This document shows positions 1 through 8,438 of a stretch of DNA of 64,000 nucleotides, piece after piece. The position numbers and the translations under genes were made by a program. This DNA comes from an uncultured Alphaproteobacteria bacterium. GTDB lineage: Bacteria > Pseudomonadota > Alphaproteobacteria > CAAHEQ01 > UBA3637. How positions within the stretch are numbered: position 1 is the first letter of the stretch; the number at the start of each line of letters is the position of its first letter. The stretch spans positions 49,205 to 113,204 of the forward strand of contig CALXWZ010000005.1 of the NCBI GenBank assembly GCA_944392555.1. Direction: 5' to 3'. The notes under the pieces were generated by a model. That model saw only the letters and a list, made by a program, of their open reading frames with translations, searched no databases and was not told where the DNA came from.

Positions 1-251
1 TTCCCATCAGTTGCCCCTTTATAAACATCGCCCAACAATCCATAAATGCTACCGTTGTAAATTAATGTTTTTTTCTGTTGTCCGAGAATTTTTCCAAACT
101 GATATGCGGGGGAATGGTAATTCTTGGAAAAATGCGGGGAGATTGAGCCGAAAACGGTAATATTTGCTATTTCTGCGTGCACACTTGCTGATAGCAAGAG
201 TGTAGAACAAGCAAGAGTGAACAGGCTGTTTCGTAAAATTGTTTTCTTCAT
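1..251 (-). CDS. LOG-family Rossmann protein with signal peptide (partial, 3' end outside window)
   Basis: The gene reads leftward from an ATG at 251 and runs off the window after about 83 residues. Residues 1-25 form a signal peptide (MKK start, hydrophobic core LFTLACSTLLLSASV, then AHA-type cleavage before E). The mature start, ITVFGSISPHF then LIYNGSIYGLLGDVYKGA, matches the first half of LOG/TIGR00730 proteins (ICVFCGSS then LVYGGGxxGLMG). LOG enzymes hydrolyse nucleoside 5'-monophosphates to base plus ribose phosphate and are normally cytosolic, so a signal peptide is odd. The catalytic PGGxGTxxE segment would lie beyond the edge. It sits 23 nt downstream of trpS, probably co-transcribed, with GGAGG just before the ATG. 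The fold assignment is moderately sure and the activity is not. Confidence 0.6.
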   Translation of the reverse strand, partial: MKKTILRNSLFTLACSTLLLSASVHAEIANITVFGSISPHFSKNYHSPAYQFGKILGQQKKTLIYNGSIYGLLGDVYKGATDG

Positions 252-274
252 ATTCCCTCCCCGCATGATTTGGC

Positions 275-1294
275 TTATTTACGATAAAAGACGGCGTCTT
301 TCACCCGTTCCAAAACGGGTCGTGCAATTTGACGTGCTTTTTGGGCGCCGTTTTGCAACATATCTTCTACTTCACTAAAATGTTCCATATAGTAAAAGTA
401 TTTTTCGCGTTTTTCCGAAACTTCATCTAAAATGGCTTGCAACAGCATTTTTTTGATTGTGCCATAGCCCATACCGCCTTTTTCAAGTCCCTCCTTAATT
501 TCCGAAACAACCGATTCGGGCGCAATACCGCGCGCAATGTGGTAAAGCAAAATATCATCCGGATTCTTTTTATCGTTAATATCTTGGCAATCCGTTTTAA
601 TGCTCATAACGGTCTTTTTAATTTCACTATCCGAACCGAACAAAGGAATAACATTGTGATAACTCTTGCTCATTTTCTGCCCGTCAATACCCGGCAAAAC
701 TTGTGCCGATTCCGTCAGATAAGAAGCCGGAATTTTAAGCACTCCTTTTTCATAGTGTGCATTGATAGCACCTGCAATATCTGCCGCAATTTCAACGTGT
801 TGAACTTGATCCTTGCCGACAGGAACAATATCGGTATCATACGATAAAATATCCGAAGCCATTAGAACGGGATACGTATATAATCCCATATTGATTCCGG
901 CATCATTCGGTTCGCCCCGCGCGATGTTTTTATCTACCGCAGCCTTATAAGCATGCGCTTTATTCATAAAGCCTTTGGGGGTGTATGCCATTAAAATAGT
1001 TGTCATTTCAAATAATTCGGGCACATCGGATTGTTTGTAAAACAAAGATTTTTCGGGATTTAATCCGCAGGCTAAATAGGCGCAAGCAATTTCTTTTGTC
1101 AGTTGACGAAGCAACGGTGCGTCTTTAATAGCGTTAATGGCATGATAATCGGCAACAAACATGATATGTTTGCCGTTTTGATTGACTTGATGCCCAAATT
1201 CAATGGCCGGCTTAATTGCACCGACATAGTTTCCGATATGTAATGTTCCCGTGGGTTTAACGCCCGTTAAAATTGTTTTGTTTTCGTAGTTCAT
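275..1294 (-). CDS. trpS: Tryptophan--tRNA ligase
   Basis: Class I aminoacyl-tRNA synthetase that charges tRNA-Trp in the cytosol. The 339-aa length is normal for bacterial TrpS. The HIGH-type motif reads HIGN (residues 19-22) and the KMSKS loop is intact at 207-211. The GKDQVQHVE segment (about 160-168), typical of TrpS, lies between them. A GGAG-type ribosome site precedes the ATG at 1294. The partial LOG-family gene follows after 23 nt on the same strand. Confidence 0.97.
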   Translation of the reverse strand: MNYENKTILTGVKPTGTLHIGNYVGAIKPAIEFGHQVNQNGKHIMFVADYHAINAIKDAPLLRQLTKEIACAYLACGLNPEKSLFYKQSDVPELFEMTTILMAYTPKGFMNKAHAYKAAVDKNIARGEPNDAGINMGLYTYPVLMASDILSYDTDIVPVGKDQVQHVEIAADIAGAINAHYEKGVLKIPASYLTESAQVLPGIDGQKMSKSYHNVIPLFGSDSEIKKTVMSIKTDCQDINDKKNPDDILLYHIARGIAPESVVSEIKEGLEKGGMGYGTIKKMLLQAILDEVSEKREKYFYYMEHFSEVEDMLQNGAQKARQIARPVLERVKDAVFYRK

Positions 1295-1381
1295 TATGAT
1301 TGCTCCTTAAAAATATATAAAAGAATAAATGGTGTTAAAATGCTGTTATGACCCGATAATCGGGAAGGTTAAAACCTTGCA

Positions 1382-2764
1382 TCACCATCGTTCTTTCGGG
1401 GAGACAATCATTAAATCATCTACAACTAACGTATGTTCCGTATTGTTCTTTTTATTATATGCCGTTAAACGATCAACAGCCTCATCGGCGAGAGAATCTT
1501 TTAAAATTGTATTTAAAGATTTTTCATCCGTTGGTTTTGTCTTTAAATTTTGAACGGCTGATACCATTGTAATCGGGCGAATTTGATTCGGTAATTGAAG
1601 AACAACATCCGATCTGAAAAGGTGCGTATAAACCAATCGATGCGCTACTTGTTCGGCTTCTTTGATTTCATCGAGTGTTAATTCCGAACCTTTGATGTTT
1701 TGATAGCATTGCATGGCTGTCAACGTCATAAATTGCTCCATTAACACGGTAGCTTGGGCTTCTCTTCTCATGATGTTATCTTTAAATTCTGCCGTAAAAT
1801 CTTTCAATGCGTCCATAAAAAAGATTGATTGAGATTCCGGTGTAGCCGGTTTGCCCTTACGGGCTTGCTTTTCCTTCTCTGTTCGGTAAGCCATTTTGCA
1901 GAGCAACTGACGAATTTTGCAACGCGTTGGTTCATTTTTTTGCCAACTGTCCGAAAATTTAAGAGATGAACTTATGTTGCCATCTTTTGCATTTTTATAA
2001 AACCCGAATTGCTTGACGCCCGTATCGCCGAATTGGTATGCAAAATCGGTTGCTAATGCTTCGGAAAAAAGAGAACTTCCCAAAACCGGATTTTCTTTTA
2101 GAATCTTATTGAGCTTCTTTTCATATTCCTTGCCGGCAACAAAAAGCGCATTTTCGCGACTGATACGAGGCACATCCGTTCCGCCGAACAGGACTGTTTC
2201 TTGAGAAAGAGGGCGCAAATTGCGTGTGGGCGTGTTTCCCTTTATTTCATCTCCGTTGGCATTTGTGAGTGTTTTGAGTTTCTTTCCGTTCTTAATAGCA
2301 TTATCGCGCGCAGCTCGTTTTGCAAAACATTCTTTAACCAATGCTTCTTTTTCGTCCATTGAAAGTGATTTGCCGTTGCGGTGAATATCCAAATCCGCTA
2401 AAACCTCTAATCCCTCCTTACATAATTCGCCGTCTTTGTATTCTATCTTAACGCCGTATCCGATTGTTAAGGCATTTCCGGAACAAAAGTAAAAAGAGGT
2501 AAACGGTTCGGATGAAAATGTTTTATCCTCATTTTCGCTGACAACATCGCTTTCCATAGACCCGGTGAGAGCAAATTTATTCATTAATATTTTTTGACGC
2601 CGTTGTGCTTCCGACTCTTGCGTTTTGCCCATTGAATCTTGGAAATACATATACTCTGATACCAAACTTTGTGTTAATTGGTCAGCAGGATTAACGGTTA
2701 CAGTCGGTTCTGCCGGCTCAGGTTTAGCATTACTTGTATTTGATAATGTATCGGATAAGCTCAT
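1382..2764 (-). CDS. Hypothetical protein with a diverged GH24 (T4-type) lysozyme-like domain
   Basis: 460 aa with no signal peptide or membrane segment. Residues about 86-104 (E86, then T100 followed by IGYG) resemble the active-site region of phage-type lysozymes, in which Glu, Asp and Thr lie in an E...D...TIGxGH pattern. The region around 198-255 (ISRENALFVAGKEYEKKL to FAYQFGDTG) resembles the helical lobe with its QFDALVSFAFNVG signature. The Asp position is occupied by Cys/Ser and the His after TIGYG is Val, so catalysis is doubtful. Residues 110-190 insert a Lys-rich segment, and the C-terminal ~200 residues are unrecognised. It could be an inactive lysozyme-fold protein or an effector. 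The domain call is by eye. Confidence 0.5.
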   Translation of the reverse strand: MSLSDTLSNTSNAKPEPAEPTVTVNPADQLTQSLVSEYMYFQDSMGKTQESEAQRRQKILMNKFALTGSMESDVVSENEDKTFSSEPFTSFYFCSGNALTIGYGVKIEYKDGELCKEGLEVLADLDIHRNGKSLSMDEKEALVKECFAKRAARDNAIKNGKKLKTLTNANGDEIKGNTPTRNLRPLSQETVLFGGTDVPRISRENALFVAGKEYEKKLNKILKENPVLGSSLFSEALATDFAYQFGDTGVKQFGFYKNAKDGNISSSLKFSDSWQKNEPTRCKIRQLLCKMAYRTEKEKQARKGKPATPESQSIFFMDALKDFTAEFKDNIMRREAQATVLMEQFMTLTAMQCYQNIKGSELTLDEIKEAEQVAHRLVYTHLFRSDVVLQLPNQIRPITMVSAVQNLKTKPTDEKSLNTILKDSLADEAVDRLTAYNKKNNTEHTLVVDDLMIVSPKERW

Positions 2765-2891
2765 TTTTTTTGCTCCATATAGTTTGATATTTTTTACCTG
2801 TAAAACTCAATTTCTCACATTATATAAAATTTCTTTCCCTTTTTCAACCGCTTTATTTTCTGCTTTGAGATTTTTTTCGCAAGAAAAGCAC

Positions 2892-2920
2892 TTGCAAAAC
2901 ATTTAAAATGACTTTAAGAT
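2892..2920 (+). promoter_or_regulatory. Probable sigma-70 promoter for oadGAB
   Basis: TTGCAA (2892-2897), a 17-nt spacer, then TAAGAT (2915-2920), 21 nt before the oadG start codon. It matches the consensus moderately well and is the only good candidate between the divergent genes. Confidence 0.5.
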
Positions 2921-2941
2921 AACCTTTCAAGGGGGTCAAAT

Positions 2942-3121
2942 ATGATTACACAAAGTTTATTGATTACCGTGCTCGGAATGGGCGGTGTATTTTTTTTCTT
3001 GTTTTTACTGGTATGTTGTATGCATTTGCTGGAAGGATTGATTCCGATGCCCAAAAACAAGAAGTTAGAGAAAATTGCGTTGGCGATTGCTGTTGCCAAA
3101 CGTGGTAAAATATCAAAGTAA
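2942..3121 (+). CDS. oadG: Oxaloacetate decarboxylase gamma subunit (small membrane protein)
   Basis: A 59-aa ORF with an AGGGGGT ribosome site 7 nt upstream. It has one N-terminal membrane helix (LLITVLGMGGVFFFLFLLVCCMH) and a short Lys-rich cytosolic tail. This is the organisation of OadG, which anchors and assembles the alpha and beta subunits of the sodium-pumping decarboxylase. Primary sequence in this family is weakly conserved, so the call leans on size, topology and its place directly ahead of oadA and oadB. It lies 115 nt before oadA. Confidence 0.85.
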   Translation: MITQSLLITVLGMGGVFFFLFLLVCCMHLLEGLIPMPKNKKLEKIALAIAVAKRGKISK

Positions 3122-3236
3122 GATGAAATGCTGTTGCCGAAAAACGTGATATAATATGAACATAACGTTGAATATGGCAAAAAGCTAAACAGCAAATTAT
3201 ATGAAATAGAAAATGATGTGAGGGGGAAAAGTTAAC

Positions 3237-5096
3237 ATGGTTGCTAAAAAGAAGAAAATTTCGTTTATGTGTACGGCGTTTCGGGATGGGTTTCAATCCG
3301 TTTTCGGCGCACGTGTGTTGTCAAAGGATTATTTGCCGGTGGTAAAAGATGCCGTAGAAGCGGGCATTACCAATATTGAGGCCGGCGGTGGCGCTTCGTT
3401 TCAAGCGGCGTTTTTCTATAATAATGAAAATGCGTTTGATGTGATGGATGAATTTCGCAGAATTTGCGGGGAGGGTGTTAATTTACAAACATTGGCTCGT
3501 GGCGTGAACGTTGTTGCGCTTGATTCGCAAAGTTCCGAAATGATTAAATTACACGCTGAATTATTCAAAAAACACGGCATGAGCACAATTCGGAATTTTG
3601 ACGCATTAAATGACCCCGAAAATTTACTTTACAGCGCACAATGTATTGTAAACGCCGGATTAAAACACCAACTTTGTGTGGCGATGATGTCTTTACCGCC
3701 GGAATGCAAAGGGGCTCATACGCCTGATTTTTATGAAGAGAGATTAAAGAAGTTTATTAAGGCGGATATTCCGTTTGATTCGCTTTGTTTTAAAGACGCG
3801 TCTGGCACAAGCACGCCGGCAGTTGTTCGCGAAACGATTGCGCGGGCGCGGAAAATCGTCGGGAAGAAAATGCCGATAGAGTTCCACTCGCACGAAACGG
3901 CGGGGACAGGGTTGGCGTGTTATCTGGCAGCCATTGAGGGCGGTGCCGATATTGTGGACTTATCCATGGCTCCCGTATCGGGCGGTACATGTCAGCCGGA
4001 TATTGCAACGCTGTGGCATGCGTTAAGAGGAACGGAGTATCAACTGGATTGCGATATTGATGCCGTGATGAAAGTGGAAAGTCGGTTGAAAGAAGCGCTG
4101 GACGATTATTTCATTCCGCCGGAAGCCTTGCATGTGGAGCCTCAAATCCCGTGGTCGCCGATGCCTGGCGGTGCGTTAACGGCCAATACGCAAATGTTGC
4201 GTGATAACGGTTTGATGGATAAATATGCCGAGATTATTAAGGCAATGGAAGAGGTTGTGTTAAAAGGCGGATTCGGCACATCGGTTACGCCCGTTTCGCA
4301 ATTTTATTTCCAACAAGCATTCAATAACGTAATGCAAGGGCCGTGGAAGAAAATTGCGGAGGGGTATGGTAAAATGGTGTTGGGCTATTTCGGAAAGACG
4401 CCCGTTAAGCCCGATGCGGAAGTTGTGAAAATCGCCTCTGAACAGTTGGGATTACCGCCCACGAAAGAAGCCGTTTTATCTATCAATGATAAAAACCCGA
4501 AAAAATCGCGCGCCTTTTATGAGGGCAAACTGAAAGAGGCGGGCTTACCGCTCACGGATGAAAATGTATTCATTTGCGCTTCATGCGGTGATAAAGGAAT
4601 TGCTTTCTTGCAAGGGAAAGGCAAAATCGGCGTGCGGTATAAAGAAAAGGCTGTGCCGTGCCAACCGACGAATGCGCCTGTTTCAAACGAATGTGATGTA
4701 TCGGTTGATGGCGAATCGTTCCATATCGTCTTTGATGGAAACAAAGCAACCGTAAACGGCACAATGTATCAATTTTCGCAAGACGGAACGGGGCAATCGG
4801 GAGGCAATAATGCTATGGATACATCTACGCCGAGCGCGCCGACAAATGCCTCCGACACTGATAAAGGCACTGCCGGTATGCCGACGGCCATTAAAGCCGG
4901 CACGCCGGGAACCGTAACGAAAATTCTCGTGCAATCAGGGCAGGCGGTTGCTCCCGAAACAGATGTGTGCGTGATTGAAGTGATGAAAATGGAAACATTT
5001 GTCAAGGCAGGCAAAGCGGGTAAAGTCGGCACGATTTATGTGTCAACGGGTGCAACGGTTGTTGCGGGGCAAACCTTAATGGACATTGTTGCTTAA
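3237..5096 (+). CDS. oadA: Oxaloacetate decarboxylase alpha subunit (carboxyltransferase plus biotin carrier)
   Basis: 619 aa. The N-terminal TIM-barrel carboxyltransferase starts with FRDGFQS (D17, metal ligand position) and has the metal-binding HSH at 217-219. A middle conserved domain with the SMAPVSGG and PGG segments follows. A low-complexity Ser/Thr/Ala/Gly linker (about 520-555) leads to a C-terminal biotinyl domain with EVMKMET, the biotinylated lysine being K584. The subunit transfers the carboxyl group of oxaloacetate to biotin, and OadB then decarboxylates it with Na+ export. Related pyruvate carboxylase B-type subunits look similar, but the oadG and oadB neighbours decide. GAGGGGG precedes the ATG. 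Confidence 0.95.
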   Translation: MVAKKKKISFMCTAFRDGFQSVFGARVLSKDYLPVVKDAVEAGITNIEAGGGASFQAAFFYNNENAFDVMDEFRRICGEGVNLQTLARGVNVVALDSQSSEMIKLHAELFKKHGMSTIRNFDALNDPENLLYSAQCIVNAGLKHQLCVAMMSLPPECKGAHTPDFYEERLKKFIKADIPFDSLCFKDASGTSTPAVVRETIARARKIVGKKMPIEFHSHETAGTGLACYLAAIEGGADIVDLSMAPVSGGTCQPDIATLWHALRGTEYQLDCDIDAVMKVESRLKEALDDYFIPPEALHVEPQIPWSPMPGGALTANTQMLRDNGLMDKYAEIIKAMEEVVLKGGFGTSVTPVSQFYFQQAFNNVMQGPWKKIAEGYGKMVLGYFGKTPVKPDAEVVKIASEQLGLPPTKEAVLSINDKNPKKSRAFYEGKLKEAGLPLTDENVFICASCGDKGIAFLQGKGKIGVRYKEKAVPCQPTNAPVSNECDVSVDGESFHIVFDGNKATVNGTMYQFSQDGTGQSGGNNAMDTSTPSAPTNASDTDKGTAGMPTAIKAGTPGTVTKILVQSGQAVAPETDVCVIEVMKMETFVKAGKAGKVGTIYVSTGATVVAGQTLMDIVA

Positions 5097-5116
5097 AACA
5101 GGCGAAAGGGAAAACT

Positions 5117-6367
5117 ATGAATACAAAATCGTTTTATAAATGGCTTTTGATGTTCATTGCTGCGTGTGCTTTGTTTGGTATGGCAGCGTGTATGTTCCCG
5201 TCGGTCGGCTTAATTTTTGAGCAGACGGGTGTTTTTCAATTACTCACCGAAACAACAACGGCGCAATTATTCTTGCCGTTGGGCGTAGCGCAACTGGTTA
5301 TGATTGGCATTTGTTGCGTATTGCTTTATTTGGGCATTGCGCGCAAGTTTGAACCGTTGTTGTTGGTGCCGATAGCCATTGGGGGTATCTTGGCAAATTT
5401 ACCCGGTGCGGGGATGACGCAAGAGGGCGGACTTTTATATATCTTGTATCATTTCGGCATTGCAAGCGGTGTTTTCCCGTTATTGATATTTTTGGGTGTC
5501 GGCGCCATGACGGATTTCGGCCCATTGCTTTCCAATCCGAAAACGGCACTTTTGGGCGGTGCGGCACAATTTGCGATTTTCGGCACGTTCTTGGGTGGTA
5601 TTTTGCTTACGAAATATCTGCCGTTTTTTGATTTGACGCTAGCACAATCGGCCTCTATTGCCATTATCGGCGGAGCAGACGGGCCGACATCAATTTATCT
5701 TGCAGGCAAGTTAGCTCCCGAATTGCTGGGTGCCGTTGCTGTTGCGGCGTATTCGTATATGGCATTGGTCCCCGTGATACAACCGCCTGTTATGCGGGCT
5801 TTGACTACAAAAAAAGAGCGTCAAATCGTGATGACACAACTGCGGGAAGTTTCAAAAACCGAGAAGATTTTATTCCCGATTATGACGATGATTTTAACGG
5901 GACTTTTCATTCCGATGGCCTTACCGCTTATCGGTATGTTAATGCTCGGTAATTTATTGAAAGAATGCGGGGTCACGGAGCGTCTTTCCAAAACGGCAGG
6001 GAATGACTTAATGAATACGGTGACACTCTTATTGGGCTTGTCGGTCGGTTCTAAAATGGCGGCCGAATTGTTTTTGGTTCCGCAAACATTGATTGTGCTG
6101 TTATTGGGTGTGATTGCCTTTATTATCGGCACGGGGTCAGGTGTTTTAATGGCCAAAGGAATGAACTTATTTTTGAAGAATAAAATCAATCCGCTGATTG
6201 GCTCTGCGGGCGTGTCGGCAATTCCGATGGCGGCGCGTGTAAGTGAGAAATTGGGGCAAGAAGCCGATCCGAATAATCACTTGGTCATGCATGCGATGGG
6301 TGCAAATGTATCTGGGTCAATCGGCTCGGCAATAGCCGCCGGTATTTTATTGGCATTGTGTCAATAA
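5117..6367 (+). CDS. oadB: Oxaloacetate decarboxylase beta subunit (Na+-pumping carboxybiotin decarboxylase)
   Basis: 416-aa polytopic membrane protein with about ten hydrophobic segments. It contains the family signature [20 protein letters not shown] (about 185-204), which carries the conserved Asp involved in Na+ and proton handling, and [20 protein letters not shown] near the C-terminus. It decarboxylates carboxybiotin on OadA and exports Na+. It starts 20 nt after oadA and ends 55 nt before an intrinsic terminator, closing the oadGAB operon. The set suggests fermentative metabolism that links oxaloacetate breakdown to a sodium gradient. Confidence 0.96.
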   Translation: MNTKSFYKWLLMFIAACALFGMAACMFPSVGLIFEQTGVFQLLTETTTAQLFLPLGVAQLVMIGICCVLLYLGIARKFEPLLLVPIAIGGILANLPGAGMTQEGGLLYILYHFGIASGVFPLLIFLGVGAMTDFGPLLSNPKTALLGGAAQFAIFGTFLGGILLTKYLPFFDLTLAQSASIAIIGGADGPTSIYLAGKLAPELLGAVAVAAYSYMALVPVIQPPVMRALTTKKERQIVMTQLREVSKTEKILFPIMTMILTGLFIPMALPLIGMLMLGNLLKECGVTERLSKTAGNDLMNTVTLLLGLSVGSKMAAELFLVPQTLIVLLLGVIAFIIGTGSGVLMAKGMNLFLKNKINPLIGSAGVSAIPMAARVSEKLGQEADPNNHLVMHAMGANVSGSIGSAIAAGILLALCQ

Positions 6368-6380
6368 AAGATTAAAAAGC

Positions 6381-6424
6381 CAGTGGGAAATCAGCCATAA
6401 AACAGTGGCAAATCAGCCACACAA
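6381..6424 (+). repeat. Two tandem copies of a 22-bp sequence
   Basis: 6381-6402 and 6403-6424 repeat CAGTGG(G/C)AAATCAGCCA with three or so differences, between the oadB stop codon and its terminator. It is probably a local duplication, with no evident function. Confidence 0.6.
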
Positions 6425-6455
6425 AAAAGCCTCCGCTTGGGGGCTTTTTTATTTT
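6423..6455 (+). terminator. Intrinsic terminator of oadGAB
   Basis: Stem AAAAAAGCCTCC / GGGGGCTTTTTT with a GCTT loop, followed by further T residues. The A-run on the 5' side would also let it work in reverse. Confidence 0.85.
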
Positions 6456-6681
6456 CATAAACGCTTTCAAGTATGTTTTCCCGATTTCTTCTATCTCTGC
6501 ACGCAAAAAGATACTTGTTGCTCTTTTTAAGTGTTTGTGTGGCTTGCCTCATTTAAAGTAGCCGAGTGTATTCGCCTTTTTTATAAGTTTCTTTTTTTTG
6601 GGATTTTTTGGTTGATTGAGTAATTGCTTGTATGACAAAAGCAAAGTAATTCTCACGCCCACACACCACAAAAGTCCAAAT
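6456..6681. other. Gene-free stretch between convergent units
   Basis: I see no RNA gene or supportable coding sequence here. It is T-rich with scattered short runs, between the oadB terminator and the ppiC-like terminator. Confidence 0.5.
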
Positions 6682-6710
6682 AAAAAAGGGATGCTTTATC
6701 ACATCCCTTT
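6682..6710 (-). terminator. Intrinsic terminator of the parvulin gene
   Basis: On the minus strand AAAGGGATG, loop TGATAAAG, CATCCCTTTTTT. It lies 34 nt past the stop codon of the leftward gene. Confidence 0.85.
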
Positions 6711-6743
6711 CGTTCGTTATATTTCCTGCTTCGGAAACAAAAC

Positions 6744-7931
6744 TTATTTGGCTTTTGTATCGTCCGCTGTTTTTTCTGCGGATTCATCTGCCGTTGTTGT
6801 TTCCGTGTCAGCTGTGCCATCGGTTGTATCTTCAACTTCTTCCACAACTTCTTCTACGTCTTCACCCTCGACCGGTGCCAATGCCTCGTCCGCCGCTTGT
6901 TGTTCGGCTTCTTTTACCGTCAACGGAGCAGGGGCTGAATTGTTTAATTCTGCCGTCGGGTCCGGTTGACGCAATGTCGGCACTAATTTCTGCACATTGT
7001 GTCTCGCTTCTTCTTGTTTTAAAACGCTTTGAATATTGCGTTCTACGAATAATTGACGCAGTTGATCTTGCACATCTTCAAATGCCGGAGGCGGTGCTAA
7101 CCGACGATCTTCAACCAACACAACATGCCATCCGAACGGCGTTTTAATCGGTTGAGAAAGTTGTCCTTTCTTCAAAGCAAATACGGCTTCACCGAATTCC
7201 GGAATCATCATATTCTTTTGGAAATAGCCCAAATCACCGCCGTTTCCGCCTTCTGCATCCAATGATTTCGTATTGGCAAGCATTTTAAAATCAGCGCCGG
7301 CTTTGAGTTGAATTAAAATATCGCGCGCTTCTTTTTCCGTGCGGACTAAAATATGACGCGCATGAATTTCATCTTGCCGTTCAATTTGTTTGATTTCTTC
7401 CAAATATAAATCTTTTAATTTTTCGGGCGTTGCTAATTCGTTCATCTTCTTTTCAAGATAGGCATTGCTTAAAATAGCATTGCGCGTTTCTTTAATTGCT
7501 TCACGCACGGCCGGATCATTTTGAATTTCGGCTTCTTGTGCCGATTTTAACACAACTTGATTTGTAATGTATTTATCCAACAAATGAGGGTAAATCATAT
7601 CAAACGGTAATTCGGCGTATTGCGGAATCCGATCGGCGATTTCTTTGATTTGCGATAAATAAACGTTTTCCCCGTCAATCGTTGCGACGACAACATCATC
7701 ACTGCTGTGAAAATACTTCCCGAACAATGTCTGCCCGTTTTCGGAACGCATTGCCTGATACCCGACAATCCCCCAAACGGCTGCCGCACCCAACAATAAA
7801 ATACCCGTAATAATCGTGCTCTTCTTCAATCCCGAAGATTCTTTTTCCGCTACGGGCGTTGCTTGTGATGCAGATGCCGGTTGCGCTTCTGTTTCAATAG
7901 GTGTTGTTTCTGCTTTTTTTTGTTTGACCAT
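6744..7931 (-). CDS. Membrane-anchored parvulin-type peptidyl-prolyl isomerase (PpiC/SurA-like)
   Basis: 395 aa. A short cytosolic Thr/Glu/Ala-rich head is followed by one membrane helix (about 38-60) and a periplasmic SurA-N-like helical region. The rotamase domain follows (about 190-290): HARHILV, GGDLGYFQKNMMIPEFGEA and TPFGWHVVLVE, the classic parvulin blocks. The last ~60 residues are acidic, Thr/Glu/Asp-rich and probably disordered. It is likely an envelope folding factor for outer-membrane or secreted proteins, of evident use in a genome with large cysteine-rich exported proteins. An AAGGAG site precedes the ATG. Confidence 0.88.
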   Translation of the reverse strand: MVKQKKAETTPIETEAQPASASQATPVAEKESSGLKKSTIITGILLLGAAAVWGIVGYQAMRSENGQTLFGKYFHSSDDVVVATIDGENVYLSQIKEIADRIPQYAELPFDMIYPHLLDKYITNQVVLKSAQEAEIQNDPAVREAIKETRNAILSNAYLEKKMNELATPEKLKDLYLEEIKQIERQDEIHARHILVRTEKEARDILIQLKAGADFKMLANTKSLDAEGGNGGDLGYFQKNMMIPEFGEAVFALKKGQLSQPIKTPFGWHVVLVEDRRLAPPPAFEDVQDQLRQLFVERNIQSVLKQEEARHNVQKLVPTLRQPDPTAELNNSAPAPLTVKEAEQQAADEALAPVEGEDVEEVVEEVEDTTDGTADTETTTADESAEKTADDTKAK

Positions 7932-8006
7932 GTTACTCTCCTTATATTTTTAATGATGGCTAGTGGTATAATAGTTTCTTTTTTTCCAAAAAGCAATCAC
8001 TATTTT

Positions 8007-8429
8007 TTAAATATTTTTGAGATGACCTTGTCGCAGGCGTCTTGAAAGTTCTCCGATAAATCCGTGCGCAATGGAGGGATGCAATGCAATCATCTGATAC
8101 AGGCGATTGCCACTGATACGTAAAACGGTTGTTTTATCGTTGGCTCTGATTTCATACGGAATCACTGCCGGGCATAAAACGGTTGTTTCACCGAAGTATT
8201 GGCGCGGGCCGAACTCCGTAACAATTCCCTCTTTATCGGTGCAATGCACGCTTCCTGAGAGGATAATATAAAGAAATGTATTTTCAATTCCGCTCGGAAT
8301 AATTTCTTCCCCCGCTTTATACGTTTTTTCTTCGGCAACGGCGATTAAATCCGATAGCGCCATTTCAGACGATTCTTCAAAGATTGAGATGTTTTTTAAA
8401 ATCAATACTTTTTCAAATGTGTTTGCCAT
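8007..8429 (-). CDS. Cyclic nucleotide-binding domain protein
   Basis: 140 aa that are essentially one CAP_ED beta-roll: LYIILSGSVHCTD, FGPRQYFGETTVLCPAVIPY (the phosphate-binding cassette position) and VLRISGNRLYQMI, then a helix. There is no helix-turn-helix, so it is not a Crp-type regulator. It begins 9 nt after the stop codon of the upstream transporter-like gene with its own AAGGAG, so the two are almost certainly co-translated. In some Npt-type transporters a CAP_ED domain is fused after HEAT repeats, and here the same modules are split in two genes. Confidence 0.85.
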   Translation of the reverse strand: MANTFEKVLILKNISIFEESSEMALSDLIAVAEEKTYKAGEEIIPSGIENTFLYIILSGSVHCTDKEGIVTEFGPRQYFGETTVLCPAVIPYEIRANDKTTVLRISGNRLYQMIALHPSIAHGFIGELSRRLRQGHLKNI

Positions 8430-8438
8430 ACGTTCTCC

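Noticed and set aside
1353..1365. Palindrome CCCGATAATCGGG as terminator of the lysozyme-like gene
   Set aside because: The stem is short and has no T-run on either side.
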